Source of the DNA: Bacillota bacterium
GTDB lineage: Bacteria; Bacillota; Clostridia; Christensenellales; CAG-138
Reading direction: 5' to 3'
DNA: 35,021 bases
NCBI GenBank assembly: GCA_016286445.1
Contig: JAEESS010000023.1
Location: 1-35,021, forward strand
Of this stretch, positions 24,826 to 32,604 are shown piece after piece. A model generated the notes under the pieces. That model made no database searches and had not been told where the DNA came from. It saw nothing but the letters and a program-made list of their open reading frames with translations. The first letter of the stretch is position 1. Each line of letters opens with the position of its first letter. A program made the position numbers and the translations under genes.

Positions 24826-25367
24826 GTTTGTTCCTCCGTATCAAGGTCCAGTTTCAGCGTCAGCGCGTCGTACTTCTGCCCGCGGACCGTGCGAAGATCC
24901 TTCATGCAGGCGTACGGAACGAAGCCGAGCTTTTGCGCGACGCGCAGCATGCGGGCGTTGCCCGACCACGTCTGCGTGTATACGCAGCGATACCCGCAGC
25001 GTGCGAGATATTCGATAAACTGCCGAAGCGCTTCCGTGCCGACGCCTGCTCCGCGCGCGTCGCGCTCCGGGACGTCGATGCCGACGGCGGGGATCTTTTC
25101 CGGATTCTCGACGTAATCGAGATCAAAGTAGCGGCTGACCCAGCCGACGTGTCTGCCGTCCAGTTCGATCTCGAATTTCCAACGCGGCGCGTCCTTCGGC
25201 AGTGCTTTCACCTGTTCAAAGTATTCCGTCCAGCTTTCGCGCTCCGCTTCCGGCGTCGTTTCCTCCTGTTCCCACGGCGCGTCCCAGTCCATCCATTCGG
25301 TCTCCGCGGTGAACCACCGCACATAGTCCTCGATATCCGATTCGATCATGTCACGCAGAATGACCAT
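24822..25367 (-). CDS. GNAT-family N-acetyltransferase
   Basis: This 181-residue acetyltransferase resembles the AAC(6')/RimJ-like group in layout: N-terminal VILRDMIESDIEDYVRWFT, a long W-rich insertion, then acetyl-CoA motif A GIDVPERDARGAGVGTEAL, and NARMLRVAQKLGFVPY. The substrate is unknown. A similar layout occurs in aminoglycoside-type acetyltransferases, but nothing here proves resistance. It sits six bases from the reductase gene and overlaps the Nudix gene by four, so it belongs to the operon starting at 27197. Confidence 0.9.
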   Translation of the reverse strand: MVILRDMIESDIEDYVRWFTAETEWMDWDAPWEQEETTPEAERESWTEYFEQVKALPKDAPRWKFEIELDGRHVGWVSRYFDLDYVENPEKIPAVGIDVPERDARGAGVGTEALRQFIEYLARCGYRCVYTQTWSGNARMLRVAQKLGFVPYACMKDLRTVRGQKYDALTLKLDLDTEEQT

Positions 25368-25373
25368 GCTCCC

Positions 25374-26063
25374 TCACTTTCCGTTCGTGCCGTTCACAAT
25401 TGCGGCGTAGGTTTCCTCCGGGATCATCGGCGAACCGATTTTATGAAGCAAGGCTTCGGGGATCGCGCCGGTTTCGGCATACGCTTTGCCCGCCTGCCGT
25501 AAAAGCGCAAGGCGCGGTTCCGTCACGACGGCCGCGGAAGGCTCGTTGAACAGCGGACTTTCCGGCACGGTAAGAATGGTGTGATTGCACGGAAACAGAA
25601 GCTTAAACTGCGCGACCGCAGGCTCAAAATTGTGTTTGCTGTTCGGGAAGCCGCAGCCGCAGATCATGGCGTAGCGGAGATGCGAAAAGTCCGCCTGCCC
25701 GACGTGCTCGTACCGGTCGCCGACCTTTTCCATCGCCATGGAACTGAGCGGCAGGATGCGGTCGATCAGCGCCTTCAGCGGCGCCGGCATGCCGTAGCAG
25801 TAGAGCGGGAAGCTCAGAAGCAACAGATCGCTTTCGAGGATCGCTTCAAGGATCCCGCGCATATCGTCGTCGTGAATGCACGTCCCGCCGTTGCGCATGC
25901 AGGCAAAACAGCCGGTGCAGTATTCGATGTGTTTGTCGATGACGTGGATCGTTGTGACCTGCTGTTCACCCGCGTCGCGCATGCCGTCCAAAAACGCGCG
26001 GGTCATGTGCATAACGTCGCTTTTGTCGCGCTTCGGGCTGCCGTTCAGAACCAGGATCTTCAT
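25374..26063 (-). CDS. Flavodoxin-fold NAD(P)H-dependent FMN reductase with a compact cysteine motif
   Basis: This 229-residue flavoprotein begins MKILVLNGSPKRDKSD, the phosphate-binding loop of NADPH-dependent FMN reductases. Cysteines C49, C52, C55 and C62 (YCTGCFACMRNGGTC) match the CX2CX2CX4-7C compact motif of iron-sulfur flavoproteins, so a 4Fe-4S cluster is likely. SFPLYCYGMPAPLKALIDR is the usual FMN-site segment. The redox partner is unknown. It lies 23 bases after the small Cys-rich gene and six before the GNAT gene. Confidence 0.9.
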   Translation of the reverse strand: MKILVLNGSPKRDKSDVMHMTRAFLDGMRDAGEQQVTTIHVIDKHIEYCTGCFACMRNGGTCIHDDDMRGILEAILESDLLLLSFPLYCYGMPAPLKALIDRILPLSSMAMEKVGDRYEHVGQADFSHLRYAMICGCGFPNSKHNFEPAVAQFKLLFPCNHTILTVPESPLFNEPSAAVVTEPRLALLRQAGKAYAETGAIPEALLHKIGSPMIPEETYAAIVNGTNGK

Positions 26064-26086
26064 GATTGCACTTCCTTTTCCGTTTT

Positions 26087-26302
26087 TCAGCGCACAAACG
26101 GCGCGCGGTACGCCGCGTTGATCTCCGCGATCTCCTGTTCCCCGTCGATATAGGGCTGATAGATCGCTTCGATCCGTCCGCCGCCCAGGTTGTCACAGCC
26201 ATTGCAGAATTCGCAGTCCGCGCCGCACGCGCCGTACAGCGCTTCCCGCACGATCCGCTCGCGCTGCTCGCGCGTGGTGTCCTTGATCAGAATCGACTTC
26301 AT
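26087..26302 (-). CDS. Small Cys-rich conserved protein
   Basis: This 71-residue protein carries the central motif CGADCEFCNGCDNLGGG (C26, C30, C33, C36), followed by YQPYIDGEQEIAEINAAYRA. I recall near-identical small proteins in Firmicutes, sometimes mislabelled purine biosynthesis protein PurH, but they lack any PurH domain. The four cysteines suggest a metal or iron-sulfur site. A ribosome site GGAGCACCT precedes the ATG at 26302. It lies between two other cysteine-rich products in the same operon, which supports a redox or metal role only by association. Confidence 0.85.
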   Translation of the reverse strand: MKSILIKDTTREQRERIVREALYGACGADCEFCNGCDNLGGGRIEAIYQPYIDGEQEIAEINAAYRAPFVR

Positions 26303-26315
26303 AGGTGCTCCTCCG

Positions 26316-27197
26316 TTACAGGTCCAGATTTTGCCGCGCTTCCGCGCTGCTGTCCGTGATCATGGCAAGCGTTTTGCACGCCGCTTTTTCAGCGCAGGCG
26401 CCGCAGGTTCCGATCTGCTTTCCGCGCGCGCATTGCCGGATCGGACAGAGCGAATCGCAAAAGACCGTCTTTGCGCCAGCGATACGGCAGCCCGTACAGT
26501 GGATCATCTCCGGCGTGATCGTGACGCCGTTCAGCTTTGACCACTCTTCGGCAACCTTTTTCCGCAGCGCGTCGTCGTTTCGTACCGTCGCAAGCCGCGC
26601 CTCGCACGTTTCGCAGTCCAGTCCGCAGTATGCAAGATAATTGTTCTTCGGATCGATCTCATGCGGATCGGAGCCGGTCCGGATCCAGTACCGCTGCTCG
26701 ACCTTACGGTCCTCGTCCACAAACTCGTTTTCAAGCACGCCGCCGTTTCTTTGGATCGCCTTTGCGGAGCCGACGTTGTCCCGGTCGCAGACGACCAGCG
26801 CGCGCTCGATCCCGAGCGCTTTGCATTCGATAAGCGCAAGGCGCAGAAGCTCCGTGGCATAGCCCTTCCTGCACTCGCTCGGACGGATGCCGTCGCCGAT
26901 GTGCCCGCCCTCTCCGAGAAGATACGCGTTCAGATAATGCCGGATATTCACCGCGCCTAAGAGCCGGTCGCGGTCCTCGTCCAGCAGGAAGAACGTCGAA
27001 TCCGGGACCTTGCCGTCTTCTGGCGCTTTGATCTCCAGTTCCCGAAGATAGCGGTCAAAATCGTGATAATCGTTTTTGAAGATCGCCCACGGGGAGCCGT
27101 TCGTGCGGTTTTTCACCTGGTCCGCCTTCCACTCGTCGATCATTTCGCCGAGCTGCTTTTCGTATGCCCTTGTGAGTCTGATGAGTTTCAGCGCCAT
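26316..27197 (-). CDS. GNAT acetyltransferase fused to a DUF3795-like Cys-rich domain
   Basis: In this 293-residue product, residues 1-175 are a GNAT domain (IGDGIRPSECRKGYATELLRL as motif A, AKAIQRNGGVLENEF). From about 185 follows a Cys-rich domain starting YLAYCGLDCETCEARLA, with cysteines at 191, 195, 198, 234, 237, 247, 251, 256, 265, 268 and 274, typical of DUF3795. The start is ATG 27197 after GGAGGG. The reading frame stays open antisense to the peptidase gene up to 29537, but that extension is a shadow. It leads the operon, behind a clear promoter. The fusion suggests substrate recognition or metal control by the Cys domain, as inference. Confidence 0.87.
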   Translation of the reverse strand: MALKLIRLTRAYEKQLGEMIDEWKADQVKNRTNGSPWAIFKNDYHDFDRYLRELEIKAPEDGKVPDSTFFLLDEDRDRLLGAVNIRHYLNAYLLGEGGHIGDGIRPSECRKGYATELLRLALIECKALGIERALVVCDRDNVGSAKAIQRNGGVLENEFVDEDRKVEQRYWIRTGSDPHEIDPKNNYLAYCGLDCETCEARLATVRNDDALRKKVAEEWSKLNGVTITPEMIHCTGCRIAGAKTVFCDSLCPIRQCARGKQIGTCGACAEKAACKTLAMITDSSAEARQNLDL

Positions 27198-27222
27198 GTT
27201 GCCCTCCGCTTTCGTTTTGACC

Positions 27223-27251
27223 ATCATATCACAACCGTGCCGCCGTGTCAC
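27223..27251 (-). promoter_or_regulatory. Promoter of the GNAT-DUF3795 operon
   Basis: On the minus strand, GTGACA (27246-27251) and TATGAT (27223-27228) are 17 bases apart. The leader to ATG 27197 is about 20 bases and contains the GGAGGG ribosome site. Confidence 0.7.
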
Positions 27252-27273
27252 GGGTTTCTTCGCCGATTCCGTA

Positions 27274-27302
27274 TTGAAAGGCGTCCGAAAATATGGTATA
27301 CT
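27274..27302 (+). promoter_or_regulatory. Promoter of the M3 oligopeptidase gene
   Basis: TTGAAA (27274-27279) and TATACT (27297-27302) are 17 bases apart, with an extended -10 TGG before the hexamer. It is divergent from the adjacent operon promoter without overlap. Confidence 0.8.
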
Positions 27303-27353
27303 TATGATTTGAGCGAGCGCCGGAGAAACGGCGCGAACGAAAGGAGAAATCAT

Positions 27354-29057
27354 ATGAAATTTTCGGAAATGCCCTACAAGCGCCCCGATCCCGAAGCGCT
27401 CATCAAGCGTGTGCAGGAACTGACCGAACAGCTCAAAAACGCAAAGAGCTATGAAGAAGCGAAGGCCGTCTTTCTCAAGTATGAGGAGGAGGAAAAGGCC
27501 AGTGACACGATGGCGTCGCTGGCGTACATCCGTCACTCGATCGACACGCGCGACGAGTTCTACGACGGCGAGATCGAATTCTGGGACGAATTCGGACCGG
27601 AGATCGAGGAATACGCGCAGGAATGGCTCGAAGCGATGCTCTCCTCGCCCTTCCGCAAGGACTTCGAGGCGGAGTACGGCGATCTGCTCTTCGTGAACGC
27701 CGAGATGGACAAAAAGACCTTCTCCCCCGAGATCATCGAGGACATGCAGAAGGAGAACGAGCTCGTCACCGAATACGACAAGCTGATCGCGTCCGCGCAG
27801 ATCCCGTTCGAGGGCGGCGTGTACACGCTGTCGCAGCTGACGCCGTTCAAGACCGACGCGAACGACGAACGCCGTCTTGCGGCGTGGAAGGCCGAGGGCA
27901 AGTGGTACAAGGAGAATCAGGAGCGTTTCGACGCGCTCTATGACGAGCTCGTGCACCTCCGCGATACGATGGGTAAAAAGCTCGGCTACGGCGGCTATAC
28001 GCAGCTCGGCTACTACCGCATGGAGCGCAACTGCTACACGAAGGAGGACGTCGAACAGTTCCGCGCGGCGGTGCAGAAGTATCTCGTGCCGCTTGCGGAC
28101 AAGATCATGCGCGCGAAGGCGAAGCGGCTCGGGAAAACCTATCCGCTGTCGTTTGCGGACGCCGCGCTGGATTTCAGAAGCGGCAACCCGCGTCCCCAGG
28201 GCACGCCGGACGACATCCTGAACGAGGGCAGAAAGTTCTATGACGCGCTTTCGCCGGAGACTTCGGAATTCTTCCGCACGATGCTCGACGAAGAGCTGAT
28301 GGACGTTCTGTCCACCGAGGGCAAGGAAGGCGGCGGCTACCAGACCGATCTCGCCGCGTATGAGCGTCCGTTCATCTTCGCGAACTTCAACGGCACGCAG
28401 GGCGACGTCGAGGTCATCACGCACGAGGCGGGTCACGCCTTTGCATACTGGATGAACCGCAAGCGCGTTCCGAGCGAGTACATCGGACCGAGCGCGGAGG
28501 CGTGCGAGGTGCATTCGATGAGCATGGAGTTCTTCGGCTGGCGGAACGCGGACGGTTTCTTCGGTCCAGACGCGAGAAAGTTCAAGTACAGCCACCTCTC
28601 CGGCGCGCTGACCTTCATCCCGTACGGCACGATGGTCGACCATTTCCAGCACATCGTCTATGAAAAGCCGGAGATGACGCCCGCGGAACGTCACGCGGAG
28701 TGGAAGCGGCTGCTCGGCGTCTACATGCCTTGGATGAAGCTTGACGGCGAGATCCCGTTCTACAGCGAGGGCGAGGGCTGGCAGCGGCAGAGCCACATCT
28801 ATGAGGTGCCGTTCTACTACATCGACTACTGTCTCGCGCAGACGGTCGCTCTGGAGTTCTGGGCGATGATCCAGAAGGATCGCGAAAATGCCTGGAAGCA
28901 CTATATGGCGTACACGAAGCAGGGCGGCAGCCGCACGTTCGTCGATCTTCTGAAGAACGCCGATCTCGTCACCCCGTTCGACGAAGCGTGCCTGAAGGAA
29001 GTCTGCGAGACCGCGACCAAGTGGCTGGAAAGCTTTGATCTGACCGGCATTGAATAA
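27354..29057 (+). CDS. M3-family oligoendopeptidase
   Basis: This 567-residue cytoplasmic zinc metallopeptidase cleaves short peptides. The zinc site HEAGH is at 357-361, followed 25 residues later by the SAEACEVHSMSMEF segment carrying the third ligand glutamate. The helical N-terminal half (MKFSEMPYKRPDPEALIKRV) and the C-terminal FIPYGTMVDHFQHIVYE and QRQSHIYEVPFYYIDY segments are typical of M3 oligoendopeptidases. AAAGGAG precedes ATG 27354. It is monocistronic, with its own promoter and terminator. A housekeeping role in peptide recycling is likely. Confidence 0.95.
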   Translation: MKFSEMPYKRPDPEALIKRVQELTEQLKNAKSYEEAKAVFLKYEEEEKASDTMASLAYIRHSIDTRDEFYDGEIEFWDEFGPEIEEYAQEWLEAMLSSPFRKDFEAEYGDLLFVNAEMDKKTFSPEIIEDMQKENELVTEYDKLIASAQIPFEGGVYTLSQLTPFKTDANDERRLAAWKAEGKWYKENQERFDALYDELVHLRDTMGKKLGYGGYTQLGYYRMERNCYTKEDVEQFRAAVQKYLVPLADKIMRAKAKRLGKTYPLSFADAALDFRSGNPRPQGTPDDILNEGRKFYDALSPETSEFFRTMLDEELMDVLSTEGKEGGGYQTDLAAYERPFIFANFNGTQGDVEVITHEAGHAFAYWMNRKRVPSEYIGPSAEACEVHSMSMEFFGWRNADGFFGPDARKFKYSHLSGALTFIPYGTMVDHFQHIVYEKPEMTPAERHAEWKRLLGVYMPWMKLDGEIPFYSEGEGWQRQSHIYEVPFYYIDYCLAQTVALEFWAMIQKDRENAWKHYMAYTKQGGSRTFVDLLKNADLVTPFDEACLKEVCETATKWLESFDLTGIE

Positions 29058-29074
29058 CACATTCCGAGACGAAC

Positions 29075-29116
29075 AAAGGATGTTCGGAAATCCGACACGG
29101 TTTCCGAACATCCTTT
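29075..29116 (+). terminator. Terminator after the M3 gene, possibly bidirectional
   Basis: A 16-base arm AAAGGATGTTCGGAAA pairs with TTTCCGAACATCCTTT around a 10-base loop and runs into six T on the plus strand. It lies between convergent genes and may also end proS transcription. Confidence 0.85.
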
Positions 29117-29146
29117 TTTGATGCTGCTTTGTTTGTCCGATGGTGA

Positions 29147-30886
29147 TTACAGACGCTCGGGGACCTTGGCGTTGACCGCCGCGATCAGCTCCTTGACCTT
29201 CGCTTCGACGGTCGCCGCAGCGCCTTCGATGGCGATGTCTTCGCGGAAGGACTTGTCGCGCGCGGCAAGCTCGAACGCGTTTCTTGATAGCGTCTTCGGC
29301 GAAATGACCACGCGCACCGGCGCGCCCAAAAGATCCGCGTCGGAGAACATGACGCCCGCGGAAACGGGACGATCGTCGAACAGCACCTCGACGCCCGCTT
29401 CTTCGAGCTCGCGATACAGCGTTTCGGCAGCGTTTCTCACGTCCTCGTTGTCGATGCGCAGCGCGCAGATCTCGACCTGCCACGGCGCGATCGTGATCGG
29501 CCAGACAGGACCGTAATCGTCGTGATGCGCTTCGCACACGGACGCGATGAGCCGTCCGACGCCGATGCCGTAGCAGCCCATGATCGGGTTCTTGCGTTCG
29601 CCGTTTTCCGCGTCGTAGGTCATGCCCATCGCTTCGGTGTAGCGCTTGCCGAGCTGGAAGATGTTGCCGACCTCGATGCCGCGGCGCACCTTCAGACTGT
29701 GCTTACCGCAGTTCGGGCAGATGCCGCCCTCGACCGCTTTGGAAAGGTCGAGGTATTCGGTCGTTTCCTTTAGATCGCGCGTCGGCGTGAAGCCGGTCAG
29801 GTGATACTCAGGCTTGTTCGCGCCGCAGACAAGGTTCGTCGCGCCGAAGATCGAGCGGTCGAACAGGACCGTCGCCTTGGTTTCGAGGTTCACGGGACCG
29901 ATGTTGCCCGCGGAAAGATTTGCGTTTTCGACGTCGAGCGCCGGATGGATCTCGGCTTTCAGATAGTTCGTGAGCTTTGTCTCGTTGACTTCCCTGTCGC
30001 CGCGCACGAAGATCAGCACATACGAGTCGTCCGCGTTGCGCTGATAGACGACCGCCTTGCAGGTCTTTGCGTTGTCGACCGAAAGGAGCTTTCCGACCTC
30101 CTCGATCGTCTTGGCGTCGCCGGTGAAGACCTCGGTGAGCGGTTCGAGCGTTTCGTCCGCGACGTTTTCGGTGATCGCGTCGCATGCCTCCATGTTCGCG
30201 CGGAAGCCGCACTCGGGGCAGAGCACGATGGAATCCTCGCCGATGTCGGTAAGCAGCATGAACTCATGGCTGACCTTGCCGCCCATCATGCCGGAATCCG
30301 ACTTGACCGCGAGCACCTCGGGCACGCCCGCGCGGGCGTAGATGCGCTCATACGCACGGTAGGCGCGCTCGTAGTACGCCTCGAGGTCCTCCTGCGAGGT
30401 ATGGAACGAATACGCGTCCTTCATCGTGAACTCACGCACGCGGATGAGACCGCCCCTTGCGCGCGGCTCGTCACGGAACTTGGTCTGGATCTGATAGATC
30501 ATGAACGGGTACTTCTGATAGGTCCCTGCCACGTTCATCGCCATCTGCACCGCCGCCTCCTCGTGCGTCATGCCGAGGACCATGTCGGTGCCGCCGCGAT
30601 CCTTGAACCGTAAAAGCTCCTTGCCGATGGAGTCGAATCTGCCCGAGCTCTGCCAAAGCGTTGCGGGCATGACGACCGGGAACAGGACCTCCTGTCCGTC
30701 GATCGCGTCCATCTCTTCGCGAAGGATCCTTTCGATCTTGTTCTGAATGCGCTTTGCCGGCGTGAACAGCGAGTAGATACCGTTGCCGACCTGCTTCATA
30801 TAGCCGCCGCGCGTCATCAGATTCTGGCTCTCGATGTCGAACGCGCGCTCCTTGAACCGTTCGCCCAAAATGTTCTTTACCTTCAT
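29147..30886 (-). CDS. proS: Prolyl-tRNA synthetase (bacterial type, with editing insertion)
   Basis: This essential class II synthetase charges tRNA-Pro. The 579-residue length fits the bacterial ProS. The N terminus MKVKNILGERFKERAFDIES is followed by motif 2 (TKFRDEPRARGGLIRVREF), an inserted YbaK-like editing domain of about 180 residues, motif 3 (GCYGIGVGRLIASVCEAHHD), and a C-terminal anticodon-binding domain. ATG 30886 follows GGAGGAAAAC; the frame open to 30898 starts inside that ribosome site. It is the third gene of the M15-GNAT-proS operon, 24 bases after the GNAT gene. No T-box leader is present in this window's upstream sequence. Confidence 0.97.
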   Translation of the reverse strand: MKVKNILGERFKERAFDIESQNLMTRGGYMKQVGNGIYSLFTPAKRIQNKIERILREEMDAIDGQEVLFPVVMPATLWQSSGRFDSIGKELLRFKDRGGTDMVLGMTHEEAAVQMAMNVAGTYQKYPFMIYQIQTKFRDEPRARGGLIRVREFTMKDAYSFHTSQEDLEAYYERAYRAYERIYARAGVPEVLAVKSDSGMMGGKVSHEFMLLTDIGEDSIVLCPECGFRANMEACDAITENVADETLEPLTEVFTGDAKTIEEVGKLLSVDNAKTCKAVVYQRNADDSYVLIFVRGDREVNETKLTNYLKAEIHPALDVENANLSAGNIGPVNLETKATVLFDRSIFGATNLVCGANKPEYHLTGFTPTRDLKETTEYLDLSKAVEGGICPNCGKHSLKVRRGIEVGNIFQLGKRYTEAMGMTYDAENGERKNPIMGCYGIGVGRLIASVCEAHHDDYGPVWPITIAPWQVEICALRIDNEDVRNAAETLYRELEEAGVEVLFDDRPVSAGVMFSDADLLGAPVRVVISPKTLSRNAFELAARDKSFREDIAIEGAAATVEAKVKELIAAVNAKVPERL

Positions 30887-30910
30887 GTTTTCCTCCAAAT
30901 GTATGTCAAT

Positions 30911-31624
30911 TTAATCTCTTTCTTCGTACATCCAAAAGAGCTCGTTGTCCGAAACGACCATGCCCAGGCTTTCCTGGAGCTTCCGGGACGCGTCGTTGGT
31001 CGTGTAGATCTGTCCGTACGGCGTCCATCCGCGGCTTAAAGCGAGGTTATGCAGCGCGATCTCCAGCGCGGAGCCGATGCCGAGCCTTCGGAACTCGGGT
31101 AAAACCTCCAGCATGCCGCCGGAGCCGTCGCCGTGGAAGCCGATGAACCCCGCAAGCGCGCCGTCCCGATACGCCGCAAGCACGTCGCCATTTTTCACGC
31201 GATCCAGATAGCGTTCTGGGTCGCCCTCCGGATCGTAAACCGAGAGCAGAAACGGCAGCTCCTCCGCCGGGAACGGCCGGATCTCGCATACCGGCGGCAC
31301 GGGGATCGGGTCTTTGCCGGGATAGTACGCCTGCCAGCACGCCGCGGCATGGTTGATGTTCGGATACGTTTGAAACACCGCGTCGCGCGAAGGCTCGTTA
31401 TGCGCCACGAACAGGCGAACGCCCTCCGGAACCGTTTTCAAAGCGCGCTTGCCCGCTTCGACCGTGTCGGACACGAGCAGACAATAGCGGTCCTGCTTCA
31501 TGAGAAGCACCGCATCGGCTTCGGCGTACAGGATCTTTGCGCCGCCGCGCCGGATCGCTTCGATCATGTCGATGCGGATCGTGCGATCCCGATCGAGATA
31601 TGCAAGGATCTCCCGTTCGTTCAT
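30911..31624 (-). CDS. GNAT-family N-acetyltransferase
   Basis: In this 237-residue protein the N-terminal 110 residues form a less conserved region. The C-terminal GNAT domain (about 115-235) carries DGSGGMLEVLPEFRRLGIGSALE (motif A) and TNDASRKLQESLGM. The substrate is unknown. The start ATG overlaps the upstream carboxypeptidase stop (ATGA), and proS follows after 24 bases, so it lies mid-operon. Frames extending to 31693 run into the carboxypeptidase gene. Confidence 0.9.
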   Translation of the reverse strand: MNEREILAYLDRDRTIRIDMIEAIRRGGAKILYAEADAVLLMKQDRYCLLVSDTVEAGKRALKTVPEGVRLFVAHNEPSRDAVFQTYPNINHAAACWQAYYPGKDPIPVPPVCEIRPFPAEELPFLLSVYDPEGDPERYLDRVKNGDVLAAYRDGALAGFIGFHGDGSGGMLEVLPEFRRLGIGSALEIALHNLALSRGWTPYGQIYTTNDASRKLQESLGMVVSDNELFWMYEERD

Positions 31625-32502
31625 GGCGTGACTCCCTTCACATCCTTGGAAAAGTGCTGATAATCCTTCTGCCCCTTGAAGTGCCCGCCCCACTTCCAGC
31701 CGTGCTCTTTGAACAGCTTATAGCAGAGATCGTCCTCGGTGATCATGCCGGGGCGAAGATCCTTGCGGTCCAGATACGGCTCGCTCTCCTTCGGCGAGAA
31801 GCTGCCGTCCGGCTTGATGTACGGATTCTCGACCGGATTGACGTCGATCGCCGTGCCGTAGCTGTGCCGCGAAAAGGTCTTTTTGCCGGTGACCTTGCGG
31901 CAGCAGTATGCCGAGGTGTTGTCCGCCGACATCGAAAGCCCGTCGTCGAACGGCTGTCCGAAATCGTCCAGAAGCCGCACCGAGCGCAGCGGATACTGTG
32001 CATTGAAGAGCGCTTCAAAGATCTCGATCACATCGTTTGCGACCTTTTTGTGCACCAGCAGCGCGCCCTCGTGCTCTGCGCCGTCGAAGTCGACGTACCG
32101 GATATGCACATAGCGCAGATCGTCGAGCTTGACCGGCGCGTCCTTCGGATCCTCCGGATAGCTCATGCCGATGACATAGCTTTTGAGCGCTTCGGTCGGC
32201 GCACAGTACCAGAAATCCGGATTCGTTTTCGATTCCGTGATCTGTTCCCCGCGATACGGATCCGGCGTCGGCGTAGGCTCCGGGGTCGGGACCGGCGTCG
32301 GCGTCGGCGTGGGCGCGGGCGTCGGGACCGGCGGAAGCGTTTCCGGCGCCTGCGTTTCCGTGACGATCACATCATCCTCGATCGCAGGCTCCTCCGTCGG
32401 AATCGCCGTTGCGGGCGGTTCCGTCGTCTCGCTCATTTGATTCGGTTGTACCGTGCAGGCGAGCATCAGCATCGCGCAAAACAGCGGTAAAAGGCGTTTC
32501 AT
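31621..32502 (-). CDS. M15-family D,D-carboxypeptidase-like lipoprotein
   Basis: This 293-residue surface lipoprotein is predicted to cut peptidoglycan stem peptides. The signal peptide MKRLLPLFCAMLMLAC puts the lipidated cysteine at 16. A Pro/Thr linker (about 50-82, PTPTPTP type) follows. The catalytic domain has SRHSYGTAIDVNP (H213 and D220 as zinc ligands) and KDYQHFSK (third ligand H283), the LAS/VanY-like signature. It heads an operon with a GNAT gene and proS. The start codon has no Shine-Dalgarno sequence and lies seven bases after a -10 element, which suggests a leaderless transcript. Confidence 0.92.
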   Translation of the reverse strand: MKRLLPLFCAMLMLACTVQPNQMSETTEPPATAIPTEEPAIEDDVIVTETQAPETLPPVPTPAPTPTPTPVPTPEPTPTPDPYRGEQITESKTNPDFWYCAPTEALKSYVIGMSYPEDPKDAPVKLDDLRYVHIRYVDFDGAEHEGALLVHKKVANDVIEIFEALFNAQYPLRSVRLLDDFGQPFDDGLSMSADNTSAYCCRKVTGKKTFSRHSYGTAIDVNPVENPYIKPDGSFSPKESEPYLDRKDLRPGMITEDDLCYKLFKEHGWKWGGHFKGQKDYQHFSKDVKGVTP

Positions 32503-32509
32503 AAATGTG

Positions 32510-32538
32510 AGTATAACGCAAATGATCGCGCTTGTACA
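32510..32538 (-). promoter_or_regulatory. Promoter of the M15-GNAT-proS operon
   Basis: On the minus strand, TGTACA (32533-32538) and TATACT (32510-32515) are 17 bases apart. The seven bases CACATTT then lead directly into the ATG at 32502, so the predicted RNA start is at or next to the start codon. Confidence 0.65.
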
Positions 32539-32553
32539 GAGCTTTTTTCATAT

Positions 32554-32585
32554 AAAAAGCAGCCGCGCTGCTCTTGCACGGCTGC
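32554..32585 (-). terminator. Terminator of the ABC importer operon
   Basis: On the minus strand, GCAGCCG/CGGCTGC with an inner TGC/GCA pairing is followed by five T. It lies 20 bases after the last permease stop. Confidence 0.8.
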
Positions 32586-32604
32586 CCGATCGACAGTTTT
32601 GTCT

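Noticed and set aside
26316-29537. A single 1073-codon minus-strand reading frame
   Set aside because: Only 26316-27197 has GNAT and Cys-domain features and a ribosome site; the remainder is antisense to the M3 peptidase and reads as arginine/histidine/valine-rich shadow sequence.
30887-30910. T-box leader for proS
   Set aside because: Only 24 bases separate proS from the preceding gene, too short for a T-box, and the operon promoter is at 32510 with no leader.
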